A stretch of DNA of 52,748 nt from Crocinitomicaceae bacterium (GTDB lineage Bacteria; Bacteroidota; Bacteroidia; Flavobacteriales_D; Crocinitomicaceae). Below the pieces are notes generated by a model that had not been told where the DNA came from, searched no databases, and saw only the letters and a list, made by a program, of their open reading frames with translations. Numbering within the stretch: position 1 is the stretch's first letter; every line of letters starts with the position of its first letter. Position numbers and translations under genes: made by a program. The DNA lies in contig JAURNL010000062.1 in the NCBI GenBank assembly GCA_030830205.1, positions 1 to 52,748 of the forward strand. Direction: 5' to 3'. Of the stretch, positions 25,766-34,582 are shown one piece after another.

Positions 25766-26191
25766 ATGGCCTATCTACACCTTCTTAGCAACCACCTACC
25801 TATTGTCGGCACCCTACTCGGCATACTTTTATTAGTAATTGCAGCTGTTAAGCCCAACTTAAACACCACACTTAGCGCCTATATAATCATGCTGGTAAGT
25901 GGTCTAGGGGGTTTTGTTGCCTACTTTACTGGAGAGTCCGCAGAAGAGGCTATTGAGCACATAAGAGGTGTCTCCCACCAGTTGATTCATGTCCATGAAG
26001 AAATGGCCGAAAATGCCCTGGTTTTTGTTTTTCTATTAACTGCTGCTTCACTCTTAGGATTATGGGCTGAACGCTCACAATGGACTAGCGCTAAGAAAAT
26101 TGAACTTTTTGCGCTCATAGTAGGCGTTATCGCATTTATATTATTTGCATTCACTGGATATTTAGGAGGTCATATCAGACATGGCGCATAA
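25766..26191 (+). CDS. Small membrane protein, DUF2231-like
   Basis: A 141-residue protein with four predicted helices (about 5-27, 33-53, 83-103, 110-132). Conserved-looking histidines sit at helix ends (MAYLHLLSNHLPIVGTLLG near the start, then HQLIHVHEE and GGHIRHGA at the end), which recalls DUF2231 and other small heme- or metal-associated membrane proteins. It belongs to the oxidase cluster by position, 35 bases after DUF420, and overlaps the dCMP deaminase by 11 bases. Function is not established; heme contact is only suggested by the histidines. Confidence 0.65.
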   Translation: MAYLHLLSNHLPIVGTLLGILLLVIAAVKPNLNTTLSAYIIMLVSGLGGFVAYFTGESAEEAIEHIRGVSHQLIHVHEEMAENALVFVFLLTAASLLGLWAERSQWTSAKKIELFALIVGVIAFILFAFTGYLGGHIRHGA

Positions 26192-26627
26192 ACAATCAGA
26201 TTCCAAACAAAATCGCTATGATAAAGCCTATTTGAGCCTAGCCGCAAGTTGGGCCTTGCTCTCTCATTGCAAAAGAAAACAAGTAGGTGCTATTATTGTC
26301 AAAGACGCCATGATCATTTCGGATGGCTATAATGGCACCCCTGCAGGTTTTGACAATTGTTGTGAAGACGACAACAACCAAACACATTGGTATGTATTGC
26401 ATGCAGAAGCTAATGCCATATTAAAGGTAGCGCGCTCAACTAATAATTGCAAAGACGCAACACTTTATCTCACCCATTCACCATGCAAAGATTGCAGCAA
26501 ACTTGTTCTGCAATCAGGTATCAAACGAGTAGTTTACCAAGAAGCCTACAAAGATGTTTCTGGATTGGAGTTTCTAAAGTCTGCTGGACTTGATGTTTTA
26601 CAAATCGAAAATATAGACGATGTCTGA
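26181..26627 (+). CDS. Deoxycytidylate (dCMP) deaminase family protein
   Basis: A 148-residue zinc-dependent deaminase. The catalytic motif HAEANAI (zinc His, proton-shuttling Glu) and the second zinc motif PCKDCSKL with two cysteines are complete, and VGAIIVKDAMIISDGYNGTPAG is the usual substrate-binding segment. It would convert dCMP to dUMP for thymidylate synthesis in the cytoplasm; the ComEB group has the same layout. It overlaps both neighbours (11 bases upstream, 8 bases downstream) and is likely in the same transcript. It has no functional link to oxidase assembly. Confidence 0.92.
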   Translation: MAHKQSDSKQNRYDKAYLSLAASWALLSHCKRKQVGAIIVKDAMIISDGYNGTPAGFDNCCEDDNNQTHWYVLHAEANAILKVARSTNNCKDATLYLTHSPCKDCSKLVLQSGIKRVVYQEAYKDVSGLEFLKSAGLDVLQIENIDDV

Positions 26628-28188
26628 AGAAGGCCCAAAACCTCTTTATTGGCTTCCTATTTTGCTCACTGCTTTTTGCGCATTTGGCATCTGGATTGGC
26701 AGCTCGCTTTTCAGTAAAAACCAAAGCGAAAATAAAAACCTGCAGAAACTTGAACAAATCTTTCAAGTTCTTGATCAACAATATGTCGATCAAATCAATA
26801 CCGAGGAAATTTTTGAACAGACCATTACTGAAATGCTGCACAAATTAGATCCGCACAGCAATTATATTTCAGCAAAGAATCTTAAATTTTTAGATGAACA
26901 AACAAACGCTGCGTTTGGAGGCATAGGAGTTCGTTTTTTGTTGTTTCGTGACACAATCTGTATCACACACGTCAATGCGCTGTCTCCTGCCTTTAATGCG
27001 GGTTTAAAGCGCGGCGATCGCATCATTACAATTGATGGAAAACCCTCAACAGGAAAATCAATCACAAGTGAAAAAGTGATGAAGCGCCTCAAAGGAATGC
27101 CAAATTCATCTGTTCAAGTAGGCATTTACCGCAAAGGTAAAAAACTGAAAAAAACCATTATTCGAAATACAATTCCTATCGCTACAGTGCCCTGCTTTTA
27201 TATGATTAACAAAGAAACCGGCTATATCCAAATTAGTCAATTTTCCTTGCCCACCGCCGAGGAATTCCATAATGCTGCGGTCAGACTACAAGCGAAAGGA
27301 ATGAAAAAATTAGTGCTTGACCTGCGCGGAAACGGCGGAGGGACAATGGATGCGGCCATTCAAATTGCAGACGAATTCTTGCCAAACGGATTCCTTATTT
27401 TGAGTTCTAAAGGTTATCATAGTAAAGAACAGAAACATTACGCAACTACAGAAGGCGTCCTTGAAAAAACAAAAACCGTTGTATTAATTGACGCACAATC
27501 TGCTTCGGCAAGTGAAATATTAGCCGGTGCACTTCAAGACAATGACCGCGCCAAAATCATTGGTAGACGATCATACGGAAAAGGGCTTATACAACAAGAT
27601 AAGCGCCTAAAAGACGGCAGCAACTTGCGTATTACCGTTGCCCGCTATTACACGCCTTCAGGCAGATCTATTCAACGTCCTTATGAAAAAGGATACGATG
27701 CATATAAAGCTGAGGAAAGAAAGGCTTTTACCGATGCTTACTTTGAACTCGACTCAAGTCTATTTGTAGATTCACTCAAATACAAGACCCGGAACGGCAG
27801 AACTGTATATGGTGGAGGGGGAATTATGCCTGATATATTTGTGGCTGGCGACACCAGCGGCACATCCTTATACCTATCAGAGCTGCAGTGGAACGGGGTG
27901 TTTAATGCATTTGCGTTTGACTACCTCAACCAATATGAAATCAATTATAATCTGCAAGAATTTCTAAATAAATTCATCGTCACAGACGAACTTATCAATC
28001 GGTTTACAGCATTTGCTTCAAAAGAATTCAAGATTGCCTTTCAACAGAAAGAATTTCAGCACAGCAAAGAAAATACAAAGCGCTTGCTCAAAGCAGAAAT
28101 TGCTCGGCATTTATTTTTGGAAAACGGTTATTATCAAGTCATCAATAATACCGACACAGATGTACAACGGGCGCTTAAGTCATTTTAA
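26620..28188 (+). CDS. S41 family C-terminal processing peptidase
   Basis: A 522-residue protease with one N-terminal membrane helix (about 9-30), a helical region, a PDZ domain (about 95-185) and the S41 catalytic domain. The Ser-Lys dyad is visible as Ser296 in SASASEI (294-300) and Lys321 in RRSYGKGLIQ, 25 residues apart as in the family. LDLRGNGGG (233-241) is the conserved strand. Such CtpA/Prc enzymes cut non-polar C-termini of periplasmic proteins. It overlaps the deaminase by eight bases and ends the long co-directional cluster; no hairpin terminator is obvious after it. Confidence 0.93.
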   Translation: MSEEGPKPLYWLPILLTAFCAFGIWIGSSLFSKNQSENKNLQKLEQIFQVLDQQYVDQINTEEIFEQTITEMLHKLDPHSNYISAKNLKFLDEQTNAAFGGIGVRFLLFRDTICITHVNALSPAFNAGLKRGDRIITIDGKPSTGKSITSEKVMKRLKGMPNSSVQVGIYRKGKKLKKTIIRNTIPIATVPCFYMINKETGYIQISQFSLPTAEEFHNAAVRLQAKGMKKLVLDLRGNGGGTMDAAIQIADEFLPNGFLILSSKGYHSKEQKHYATTEGVLEKTKTVVLIDAQSASASEILAGALQDNDRAKIIGRRSYGKGLIQQDKRLKDGSNLRITVARYYTPSGRSIQRPYEKGYDAYKAEERKAFTDAYFELDSSLFVDSLKYKTRNGRTVYGGGGIMPDIFVAGDTSGTSLYLSELQWNGVFNAFAFDYLNQYEINYNLQEFLNKFIVTDELINRFTAFASKEFKIAFQQKEFQHSKENTKRLLKAEIARHLFLENGYYQVINNTDTDVQRALKSF

Positions 28189-28295
28189 TTTTTTCGGTCA
28201 GTCAAAAAGACGGCGAAAATAATGCTTAAAATCGCTAGTACCGCTGCACCTGCCCACCAAAAATTACTATCAAATTGTGGTATAAGTGAAATCAT
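28185..28295 (-). CDS. Possible 36-residue single-helix membrane protein
   Basis: A short minus-strand frame starts with ATG at 28295 and stops with TAA at 28185, overlapping the protease stop codon by four bases. The peptide begins MISLIPQFDSNFWWAGA, continues as a hydrophobic helix (AVLAILSIIFAVFLT) and ends in DRKN, the layout of small membrane peptides. TAAACTTG (-7-like, 7 of 8) ends four bases before the ATG, the same spacing as other promoters here. It occupies the 221-base gap between the protease and the next minus-strand gene. I cannot name it; it may be a chance frame. Confidence 0.4.
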   Translation of the reverse strand: MISLIPQFDSNFWWAGAAVLAILSIIFAVFLTDRKN

Positions 28296-28409
28296 ACTGC
28301 AAGTTTATTCCTATGAATGTAAGACATTTGTTCTAAGGAACTTAGCTAAATGAACATTTGCGCTTATTGATTGAACAAGCACGCTAGTATAAAGAATATG
28401 TGCCTTAAT

Positions 28410-29531
28410 TCAATTGGATTTGACCCAGGTTTGGTGAAAATTCGGGCCTACAAGGTAGTAAATTCCTGGTCTCAGAGATGATAAGTCTTGTTCGGACTTG
28501 TTTTTTTTCCATTCTATTGCCCTTCGCCCACTAGTGTCAATTAAGGCGTATTCCTTTAAAAACTGAGTCGGAATATATAAGATGTTTTCGTGAAAATAAA
28601 TCATCCTACTTGGCAACTTTGTAGTGTGTAAGAGCTCGTTGAAATCAAATGAATGTAGCTTTGGTGAAATAGTAATAATGGAGTTGATTTGCTCTCCAGA
28701 AATCCAGCCTTTGTTCGCGTCACCAAAACAAAGGCCTTCTGTTTGTCCTAAATTCAAGGTCGATCCCAGCTCAATTCGTCGATAATCAGAATTGAAAAAT
28801 GAGCCATTCGTATTTTCGAATCGATACATGAAAGAACTATACAGCCCGCTTAACTCTTTTTTGTAACCTAAAAGATAAATATTGCCTGTGGACGCATCTA
28901 AGGTCGCATCTGTGATAAGGCCGTTCACATTAAAAGAATCGCGCGGACTCACCACAATTGTGTCTTGCCATTCAGTTGGTATCACGTAGTGGCGCGTCCA
29001 TAGATTTTGCCAATTCTTAGTCAAAAGATGCAGAGAGTCTTGCCAAAAGACCATGGCTTCACAATCATAATCGTGGTCATTAAGAGATAAAGGCACATTA
29101 GGCTGGTCTGCAAACTGAAAAGTGCGTTTTTGAGCCACCAACGTTGTATTTCCGGACAGAATTGCCTCTCTAGGAAACATATAAATATCAAATGTAGTTC
29201 GCGTTCCCGCGTTGTTGCCAATGTCACCGATAAAAAAGTGATCAGGACTGAGTGCAAGTGCTTCCCAATCAATATTGCTCGCGTCTTGGATAAGCCAACT
29301 GGCTAGATGTTGACCATCTATACTTTTAAAAGCGTTTATTACCGGCTGATTCCCGCTGTCATTAATTGAAAAAAGCGTGTCATTAATATAAACTAGGCCC
29401 GATGTTTCGGCATTTATATTGCTTAAATTGGCTACAAATATTGGTGAATAGTTCAGCGTTCCCAAATCCAATCCTTGGCTAAAAATGATAAGCCAACAAC
29501 TATTGAAAACGACTAATAGGATATTCCTCAT
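28410..29531 (-). CDS. Secreted beta-propeller-like protein of unknown function
   Basis: A 373-residue protein with an N-terminal signal (about 1-19, LLVVFNSCWLIIFSQG). The body has repeated strand-rich units such as ETSGLVYINDTLFSINDSGN, DWEALALSPDHFFIGDIGNN and QTEGLCFGDANKGWISGEQ, resembling six-bladed propeller proteins that follow the SdiA-regulated or strictosidine-synthase pattern. The C-terminus (LRPGIYYLVGPNFHQTWVKSN) recalls the end of a type IX sorting tail, but a full sorting domain is not evident. Its start overlaps the stop of the NMT1-like gene by four bases, so it is probably cotranscribed with the broken ABC exporter. No enzymatic motif was recognised. Confidence 0.65.
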   Translation of the reverse strand: MRNILLVVFNSCWLIIFSQGLDLGTLNYSPIFVANLSNINAETSGLVYINDTLFSINDSGNQPVINAFKSIDGQHLASWLIQDASNIDWEALALSPDHFFIGDIGNNAGTRTTFDIYMFPREAILSGNTTLVAQKRTFQFADQPNVPLSLNDHDYDCEAMVFWQDSLHLLTKNWQNLWTRHYVIPTEWQDTIVVSPRDSFNVNGLITDATLDASTGNIYLLGYKKELSGLYSSFMYRFENTNGSFFNSDYRRIELGSTLNLGQTEGLCFGDANKGWISGEQINSIITISPKLHSFDFNELLHTTKLPSRMIYFHENILYIPTQFLKEYALIDTSGRRAIEWKKNKSEQDLSSLRPGIYYLVGPNFHQTWVKSN

Positions 29532-30385
29532 TGCAATAATTTGGTAGTCCAGTTTTCAGCCTCTTGAGGGGAAACAAGTTTTAAATCTAGCAAAGTATTG
29601 ACAACATTTTGTAAATCTTTCTGATTAACTTCTTGCGAAACAGACCATTCTGTTTGATCTAACCACTCCCTCACCTCTGCTTGCTTTAAAGCATAGCGCC
29701 AAGATAGTACTTCTGGAGTGTCTGCCGAAATTTTAAGTTGTGCAGCTCTATTTTGAACGATGGATACCACTGCATTCAAAAGAGCTTCATCTTGTGTTAA
29801 AACCTCGTTTCTTACAGCAATAACAAAACATGGCCATGGCGTGTAAACTTCTCCAATACGTTTGCATTTGCCTTGGTCTACAAAAGGCTGGGTAGTGTAT
29901 TTCTCCCATAAAAAGCCTTGTGCTTCACCATGATTTAATGCCCATAACCCGCCATAAACATCACCAACTACATCGAAAGAAAGTGCGGCTGGCTCCCAAC
30001 CTTCTCTGTTTGCCAACACATAACTCATTAGATGTGAGCCAGAGCCTTCTCGCGATATAGCAAAAGTAGCGCCGTCAAGGTCTGATAATTGACTAATCGC
30101 CTGCTGGGTAGGAACGTGAATGCCCCAACAGAGCGGGCTTCGTACGTAGACGGCTATGATTTTGGCGTCAAGTCCTTTTAAAATAGCGCGGCTAATGCCT
30201 TCCGTTAGCAAGACGGCAATATCCAGCGTTCCGGCTTGTAAGCCTTTGATCATTTGCCCTGTACCACCCGTCATATCTGACCAGTGTAATTCAACTCCAA
30301 GGTCTTTAAATTTGCCTTCTTCTATAGATAAGCGCCAAGGCAGGTTAAAGTGTTCTGGAACTCCACCGATTTTAAAACGTTTCAT
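29528..30385 (-). CDS. NMT1/THI5-like substrate-binding-fold protein without signal peptide
   Basis: A 285-residue periplasmic-binding-protein fold of the NMT1/SsuA group: FKIGGVPEHFNLPWRLSIEEGKFKDLG at the start, a TGGTGQMIKGLQAGTLDIAVLLTEG segment, then DLDGATFAISREGSGSHLM and WEPAALSFDVVG. No signal peptide, lipobox or membrane helix is visible, so it is probably cytoplasmic, unlike a standard ABC binding protein. It overlaps the ABC exporter fragment upstream and the propeller gene downstream by four bases each. Possible roles are a small-molecule sensor or an enzyme of the THI5/MqnA-like fold; the ligand is unknown. Confidence 0.7.
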   Translation of the reverse strand: MKRFKIGGVPEHFNLPWRLSIEEGKFKDLGVELHWSDMTGGTGQMIKGLQAGTLDIAVLLTEGISRAILKGLDAKIIAVYVRSPLCWGIHVPTQQAISQLSDLDGATFAISREGSGSHLMSYVLANREGWEPAALSFDVVGDVYGGLWALNHGEAQGFLWEKYTTQPFVDQGKCKRIGEVYTPWPCFVIAVRNEVLTQDEALLNAVVSIVQNRAAQLKISADTPEVLSWRYALKQAEVREWLDQTEWSVSQEVNQKDLQNVVNTLLDLKLVSPQEAENWTTKLLQ

Positions 30386-31566
30386 GCTTCTTGATTGAAA
30401 TATTGCCTATCCGACAAGTTTTTATAATGCCCATCTATTGCCAGTAATTGCTCATGGGTGCCTTGCTCAATTATTCGCCCGTTTTCCATCACGATTATAC
30501 GATCTGCCTTGCGAATTGTAGACAAACGGTGCGCGATAACAATCGCTGTTCGACCCGCTGTCAATTTATCGGTTGCGCGCTGAATCATAGATTCACTTTC
30601 GCTATCTACGCTTGAAGTTGCTTCATCTAGAATAAGTAACGATGGCTGATAAACATATGCTCTGATAAAAGCTAAGAGTTGACGCTGGCCAGTAGAAAGA
30701 GAGCCTCCTCTTTCGGCAATTTTTTGATTATATTGATCGGGTAACGCGCTAATAAAGTCATGTGCTCCAACTTCTTTTGATGCGGAGATAACTTGATCAA
30801 GGGTAATACTCGGATCTCCTAGTGTAATATTGTTGAAAATAGTATCTGAAAACAAGAAAACATCTTGTAATACAATTGCAATATTCTTACGTAAGGTGCT
30901 TAATTCAATCTCTTCGATCGGAACAGCACCTATTAATATTTGGCCCTGTTGATGCTCATAAAAACGCCCCAACAAATTAACTAACGTTGTTTTTCCTGAA
31001 CCCGTAGCCCCAACAATTGCAACTGTTTGACCACATTTGATTTCCAAGTTTAGGTTTGTAATAACTGGTTGGCCTTCTACATATGAAAAGCAAACATCCT
31101 TAAAAACCAAATTCTGGTTGAAATCTACCTTTGCTAGGCTACCTTTATCTTGGATGTCTGTGTGCTCGTCTAAAACGGCAAAAATACGCTCCGCTCTGAC
31201 AGTTCCACGCTGCAGCACATTGAATTTATCCGCCAACATTCGAATTGGCCTATACAATTGACTTATCCAAAAAACAAAAGCGAATAATTCTCCAAACATG
31301 TTACTCACATCTTGTTCAGATTTTCCAGAAACCTGAAGGGCTCCCCAAACCAATAAAAAGGCAATAGAAAGGGAACTTAATAATTCAACAAAAGGAAAGA
31401 AGATGGAGTTAGCCCATACCGCTTTTATGTGGGCTGCGCGATGATCCGAGTTAATTTGCTCAAAATGGCGAGCCTCTTGTTGTTGTCGATTAAAAAGCTG
31501 AACAAGACTCATTCCTGTTAAGCGCTCTTGAACAAAAGTATTTAGTCTCGTAACTGCTTGTCTTTC
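30382..31566 (-). pseudogene. ABC exporter, C-terminal part after an in-frame stop
   Basis: This is the second part of an MsbA/LmrA-type half transporter. The frame is open down from 31566, directly after the TAA at 31567-31569, and the first ATG is at 31512. It encodes the last membrane helices and the whole nucleotide-binding domain: Walker A GATGSGKTT, the Q-loop at LQDVFLFSD, signature LSTGQRQ, Walker B LLILDEATSSVD and the H-loop AHRLSTIRKAD. The reading frame is the same as that of 31567-32145, and together they give 586 sense codons, the normal length. A protein starting at 31512 would lack four to five helices and is unlikely to transport. It overlaps the NMT1-like gene by four bases. 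Confidence 0.85.
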
Positions 31567-32145
31567 TTATTGAAATGATGCTTTCATGGCGCGAGCAAAA
31601 ATGCGTGTTGCCCAAATCAGTAAAGGAACCGGAATAAGAGTTAAAAACGCTAACTGCCAATTAGTTAGAAACATAAATAAAACAATTAGCACCAATGACA
31701 ATAAATCCGCAGCAATATCCATTAGGCCCGATGAGAAAACTTCGGTAATTGCCTCCATATCAGAGACAACTCTTGTAACCATTGCTCCCACTGGATTTTT
31801 ATCAAAATAGGCAACCCTTAATTTCATATAATGGCGAATAACTTTCTGTCGCAAATCTCGAATAACTGACTGAGCTAAAAGATTGGAGAAAAAGGTGCCC
31901 ACCACCTGAAATACAGCTTCCAATAAGAGCATCAACAACACCAACAGAGATCCCCAAAGCAACATGTCTGGATCTTTGGTTTTTATCAAATAATGGTCAA
32001 TAATATAACCTATCACTCGTGGCCTTAACGGTGAGAGAGCGGCTAATAAAATTGTCGCGCTAATGGCTACAAATAAGTATTTTTTATAGGGCTTGGCAAA
32101 GCCGAAAAGGCGTTTGAACAAGGAAAATTGTAGCTTTTGACTCAT
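31567..32145 (-). pseudogene. ABC exporter, N-terminal membrane part ending at an in-frame stop
   Basis: The first 192 codons of an ABC exporter: FKRLFGFAKPYKKYLFVAIS, helices about 22-42, 62-85 and 138-178, and the ABC-membrane motif LRQKVIRHYMKLRVAYFDKNPVGAMVTRV. It ends after ARAMKASFQ at a TAA, and the frame continues without shift as ERQAVTRLNTFVQERLTGM, the usual sequence of this loop. One base change (CAA to TAA) explains the break. A perfect -7 element lies seven bases upstream of the ATG at 32145. Decay may be recent, since the rest of the gene is undamaged; a sequencing error or stop-codon read-through are the alternatives. Confidence 0.85.
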
Positions 32146-32152
32146 TGTGTTA

Positions 32153-32160
32153 CAAAATTA
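32153..32160 (-). promoter_or_regulatory. -7 promoter element of the ABC exporter operon
   Basis: On the minus strand, TAATTTTG matches TAnnTTTG exactly and ends seven bases before the ATG at 32145. It is divergent from the prs promoter 14 bases away. Confidence 0.5.
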
Positions 32161-32173
32161 GTTCTTAATTCCT

Positions 32174-32181
32174 TACCTTTG
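32174..32181 (+). promoter_or_regulatory. -7 promoter element of prs-rplY
   Basis: TACCTTTG matches TAnnTTTG exactly, 18 bases before the GTG start of prs. It is divergent from the ABC exporter promoter. Confidence 0.55.
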
Positions 32182-32199
32182 CACTCAATTTAAAGTAAC

Positions 32200-33129
32200 G
32201 TGGGCGTAAAAATCTTTGCAGGTAGGGCTTCTGAAAAACTCGCAGCTAACATCGCTAAATCTTTTGGCGCGAGTCTTGGCGACGTGAAAGTAAGTGTTTT
32301 TTCTGATGGCGAATTTCAGCCTTCCTTTGAAGAAACTGTTCGTGGGCAAGATGTTTTTATTGTTCAATCCACGATGCCTCCTACAGAAAACTTATTTGAA
32401 CTTCTTTTACTTGTCGATGCCGCACGCAGAGCATCAGCACGTAAAATCATTGCAGTTATTCCTTATTTTGGATTTGCGCGTCAAGACCGTAAGGATAAAC
32501 CACGGGTTGCGATTGGCGCAAAATTAATTGCCAATATGCTGATGGCAGCTGGTGTAGATCGCATCATGACAATGGACCTTCATGCCGATCAAATTCAGGG
32601 CTTTTTTGAAGTTCCTGTAGACCACTTATTTGCATCTACCTTATTCTTTAATGAAATAAACGACCTCAACAGAGACAATCTTGTTGTTGCTGCACCAGAC
32701 GCTGGAGGCGCCAAGCGAGCTAATTCTTACGCCAAAAACCTCAACTGCGGCCTAGTTTTATGCCATAAAAACCGCAAAAAAGCAAATGAAATTGCAGAAA
32801 TGACAGTCATTGGAGATGTCGTTGGTAAAGATGTTGTTATTATTGACGACATGTGCGACACCGCAGGTACACTTACCACAGCGGCTGACCTGCTCATAGA
32901 AAAAGGAGCTAAAAGTGTACGTGCATTCACCACTCACGCTGTACTTAGCGGGCCTGCATTTGAGCGCATTGCGGCTTCTAAACTCACCGAACTTATCGTG
33001 ACAGACACTATTCCACTCCAAAAACACAGCGACAAAATTCGTGTCGTGAGTGTTGCTGACCTCTTTGCAGATGTCATCAAGCGTTTGGTCAATAATGAAT
33101 CGATTAGTTCACATTTTGTAATCTCTTAA
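32200..33129 (+). CDS. prs: Ribose-phosphate pyrophosphokinase
   Basis: A 309-residue enzyme making PRPP from ribose-5-phosphate and ATP, the precursor for nucleotides, His and Trp. Conserved features are FSDGEFQPSFEETVRG, the FGFARQDRK flexible loop, MDLHADQIQGFF and the PRPP site VVIIDDMCDTAGTL. It begins with GTG (GTG GGC GTA AAA), since no ATG lies between the promoter and the first conserved residues (VKIFAGRASEKLA). It is followed 13 bases later by rplY; the two genes are neighbours in many bacteria. The cytoplasmic product supports the pyrimidine gene pyrC, found 1.5 kb downstream. Confidence 0.97.
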   Translation: MGVKIFAGRASEKLAANIAKSFGASLGDVKVSVFSDGEFQPSFEETVRGQDVFIVQSTMPPTENLFELLLLVDAARRASARKIIAVIPYFGFARQDRKDKPRVAIGAKLIANMLMAAGVDRIMTMDLHADQIQGFFEVPVDHLFASTLFFNEINDLNRDNLVVAAPDAGGAKRANSYAKNLNCGLVLCHKNRKKANEIAEMTVIGDVVGKDVVIIDDMCDTAGTLTTAADLLIEKGAKSVRAFTTHAVLSGPAFERIAASKLTELIVTDTIPLQKHSDKIRVVSVADLFADVIKRLVNNESISSHFVIS

Positions 33130-33142
33130 ATAAATATATAAC

Positions 33143-33736
33143 ATGAAAACAGCACATTTGAGCGGTTCGCTCCGAGCGAACGTAGGGAAGAAGGATGCTG
33201 CGGCTTTGCGTAATGCAGGCTTGGTTCCTTGTGTGCTTTACGGACAAGGTGAGCAAACTCACTTCGCAGTAAAGCGAACAGCAATTGACAAAATCGTTTT
33301 TTCACCTGAAGTTTATCAGGTTGCCCTCGACATCGAAGGTAAAAAAGCGACAGGTATCATTCGTGAGTTACAACAACACCCAACCAAAGACACAATTCAA
33401 CACGTTGATTTCTATCAACTCGACGAAAGCAAAGAAGTGCGTGTAAAACTTCCAGTTCGCATCACCGGTTCATCTCGTGGTGTAATGGCTGGTGGTAAAC
33501 TCATGATAGTGTTCCGTCAATTACAGTGCGTTGGTTTACCAGGAGCATTACCAGATGCAATCACTTTAGACATTACCAAGCTTCGTATTGGTCAGTCCAT
33601 TCGTGTAAGCAGCATCGAGATCCCTGGTGTTAAATTTCTAGACCCTGCAAATGCAGTGGTTGTTTCCGTCAAAATGGCTCGTGGTGCTGTCAAAGGTGCT
33701 GACGCAGCAGGAGACGAAGAAGAAGAAGAAGCATAA
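33143..33736 (+). CDS. rplY: Ribosomal protein L25/general stress protein Ctc
   Basis: A 197-residue two-domain L25 (TL5/Ctc type). The N-terminal 5S rRNA-binding domain (about 1-90) contains LRNAGLVPCVLYGQGEQTHF and QHVDFYQL, and the C-terminal beta domain (about 95-185) holds VRVKLPVRITGSSRGVMAGG and DITKLRIGQSIRVSSI. The protein ends in an acidic tail of repeated Glu. It binds 5S rRNA in the large subunit. It follows prs by 13 bases and is ended by a strong intrinsic terminator 20 bases later, so prs-rplY is a closed bicistronic unit. Confidence 0.95.
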   Translation: MKTAHLSGSLRANVGKKDAAALRNAGLVPCVLYGQGEQTHFAVKRTAIDKIVFSPEVYQVALDIEGKKATGIIRELQQHPTKDTIQHVDFYQLDESKEVRVKLPVRITGSSRGVMAGGKLMIVFRQLQCVGLPGALPDAITLDITKLRIGQSIRVSSIEIPGVKFLDPANAVVVSVKMARGAVKGADAAGDEEEEEA

Positions 33737-33755
33737 TCTGATAAGTCTTCAGAAG

Positions 33756-33782
33756 AAAAACCGCCTTTATGGCGGTTTTTTT
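33756..33782 (+). terminator. Intrinsic terminator after rplY
   Basis: AAAAACCGCC (33756-33765), loop TTTAT, GGCGGTTTTT (33771-33780), then further T. The ten-base stem is perfect. It closes the prs-rplY transcript. Confidence 0.92.
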
Positions 33783-33858
33783 ATGCCCAACAGTAAAGAA
33801 ACTAATGAACGAACAATTCATTTGTCACTTTTCTTCTTTAATTTCGTTCATAATAGAT

Positions 33859-34575
33859 ATGTCTAACCCGCGAACCCTTATTATCATACCCACGTACAAT
33901 GAACTTGAAAACATCTCAAAAATGGTTTCAGCAGTATCGGATTTACAACAGGGTTATCATATCCTCTTTATTGACGACAATTCTCCGGACGGAACTGCAA
34001 ACCAAATTGAAGCGTTAATGGAGAAGTTTCCTACAGTTTTTCTTGAAAAAAGAGCTGGAAAACAAGGGTTAGGAACAGCTTATATTCATGGTTTTAAGTG
34101 GGCGCTAGCCAGAGATTACACTTACATTGTTGAAATGGATTGCGACTTTTCTCATAACCCAGAAGACCTTCCTCGCTTGGTTCAAGCCTGTGAAGAAGGC
34201 GCGGATTGTGCTATTGGCTCTCGTTATGTGAGCGGTGGAAAAGTAAAAAATTGGCCCTTGAAACGTATTTTAATGAGCTACTTTGCCAGTGTTTATGTGC
34301 GTCTCATTCTCTTCATCAATATCAAAGACACCACAGCAGGTTTTAAATGTTACCACCACAAAGTGCTGGAACAAATTCCTTTAGACTCCATCCCTTTCAA
34401 AGGATATGCATTTCAAATCTGCATGAAATATGCCGCTGTTCAACTTGGATTTAAAGTTAAAGAAATACCTATAACTTTCATTGATAGAGTTTTAGGTGAG
34501 TCTAAAATGAGCACAGGCATTTTTAAAGAAGCTTTTTTTGGCGTATGGCAAATGCGCAAAATGAAATGGAAATAA
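33859..34575 (+). CDS. DPM1-like family 2 glycosyltransferase (polyprenol-phosphate sugar synthase)
   Basis: A 238-residue GT2 enzyme. TLIIIPTYNELENI at the start, the nucleotide-binding FIDDNSPDGTA, the catalytic-metal motif MDCDFSHNPEDLP and the acceptor-region GSRYVSGGKVKNWPLKR are those of dolichol-phosphate mannose synthase-like proteins that transfer a sugar from a nucleotide donor to polyprenyl phosphate. A longer in-frame start at 33769 lies inside the rplY terminator, so 33859 (ATG TCT AAC) is chosen. No C-terminal membrane domain is present. The pyrC gene follows after seven bases. Sugar (mannose or glucose) is not determinable. Confidence 0.9.
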   Translation: MSNPRTLIIIPTYNELENISKMVSAVSDLQQGYHILFIDDNSPDGTANQIEALMEKFPTVFLEKRAGKQGLGTAYIHGFKWALARDYTYIVEMDCDFSHNPEDLPRLVQACEEGADCAIGSRYVSGGKVKNWPLKRILMSYFASVYVRLILFINIKDTTAGFKCYHHKVLEQIPLDSIPFKGYAFQICMKYAAVQLGFKVKEIPITFIDRVLGESKMSTGIFKEAFFGVWQMRKMKWK

Positions 34576-34582
34576 TTCAATT

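Noticed and set aside
33769-33858. Longer start for the DPM1-like glycosyltransferase
   Set aside because: It begins inside the rplY terminator and adds 30 residues absent from the family; the conserved TLIIIPTYNE follows directly from 33859.
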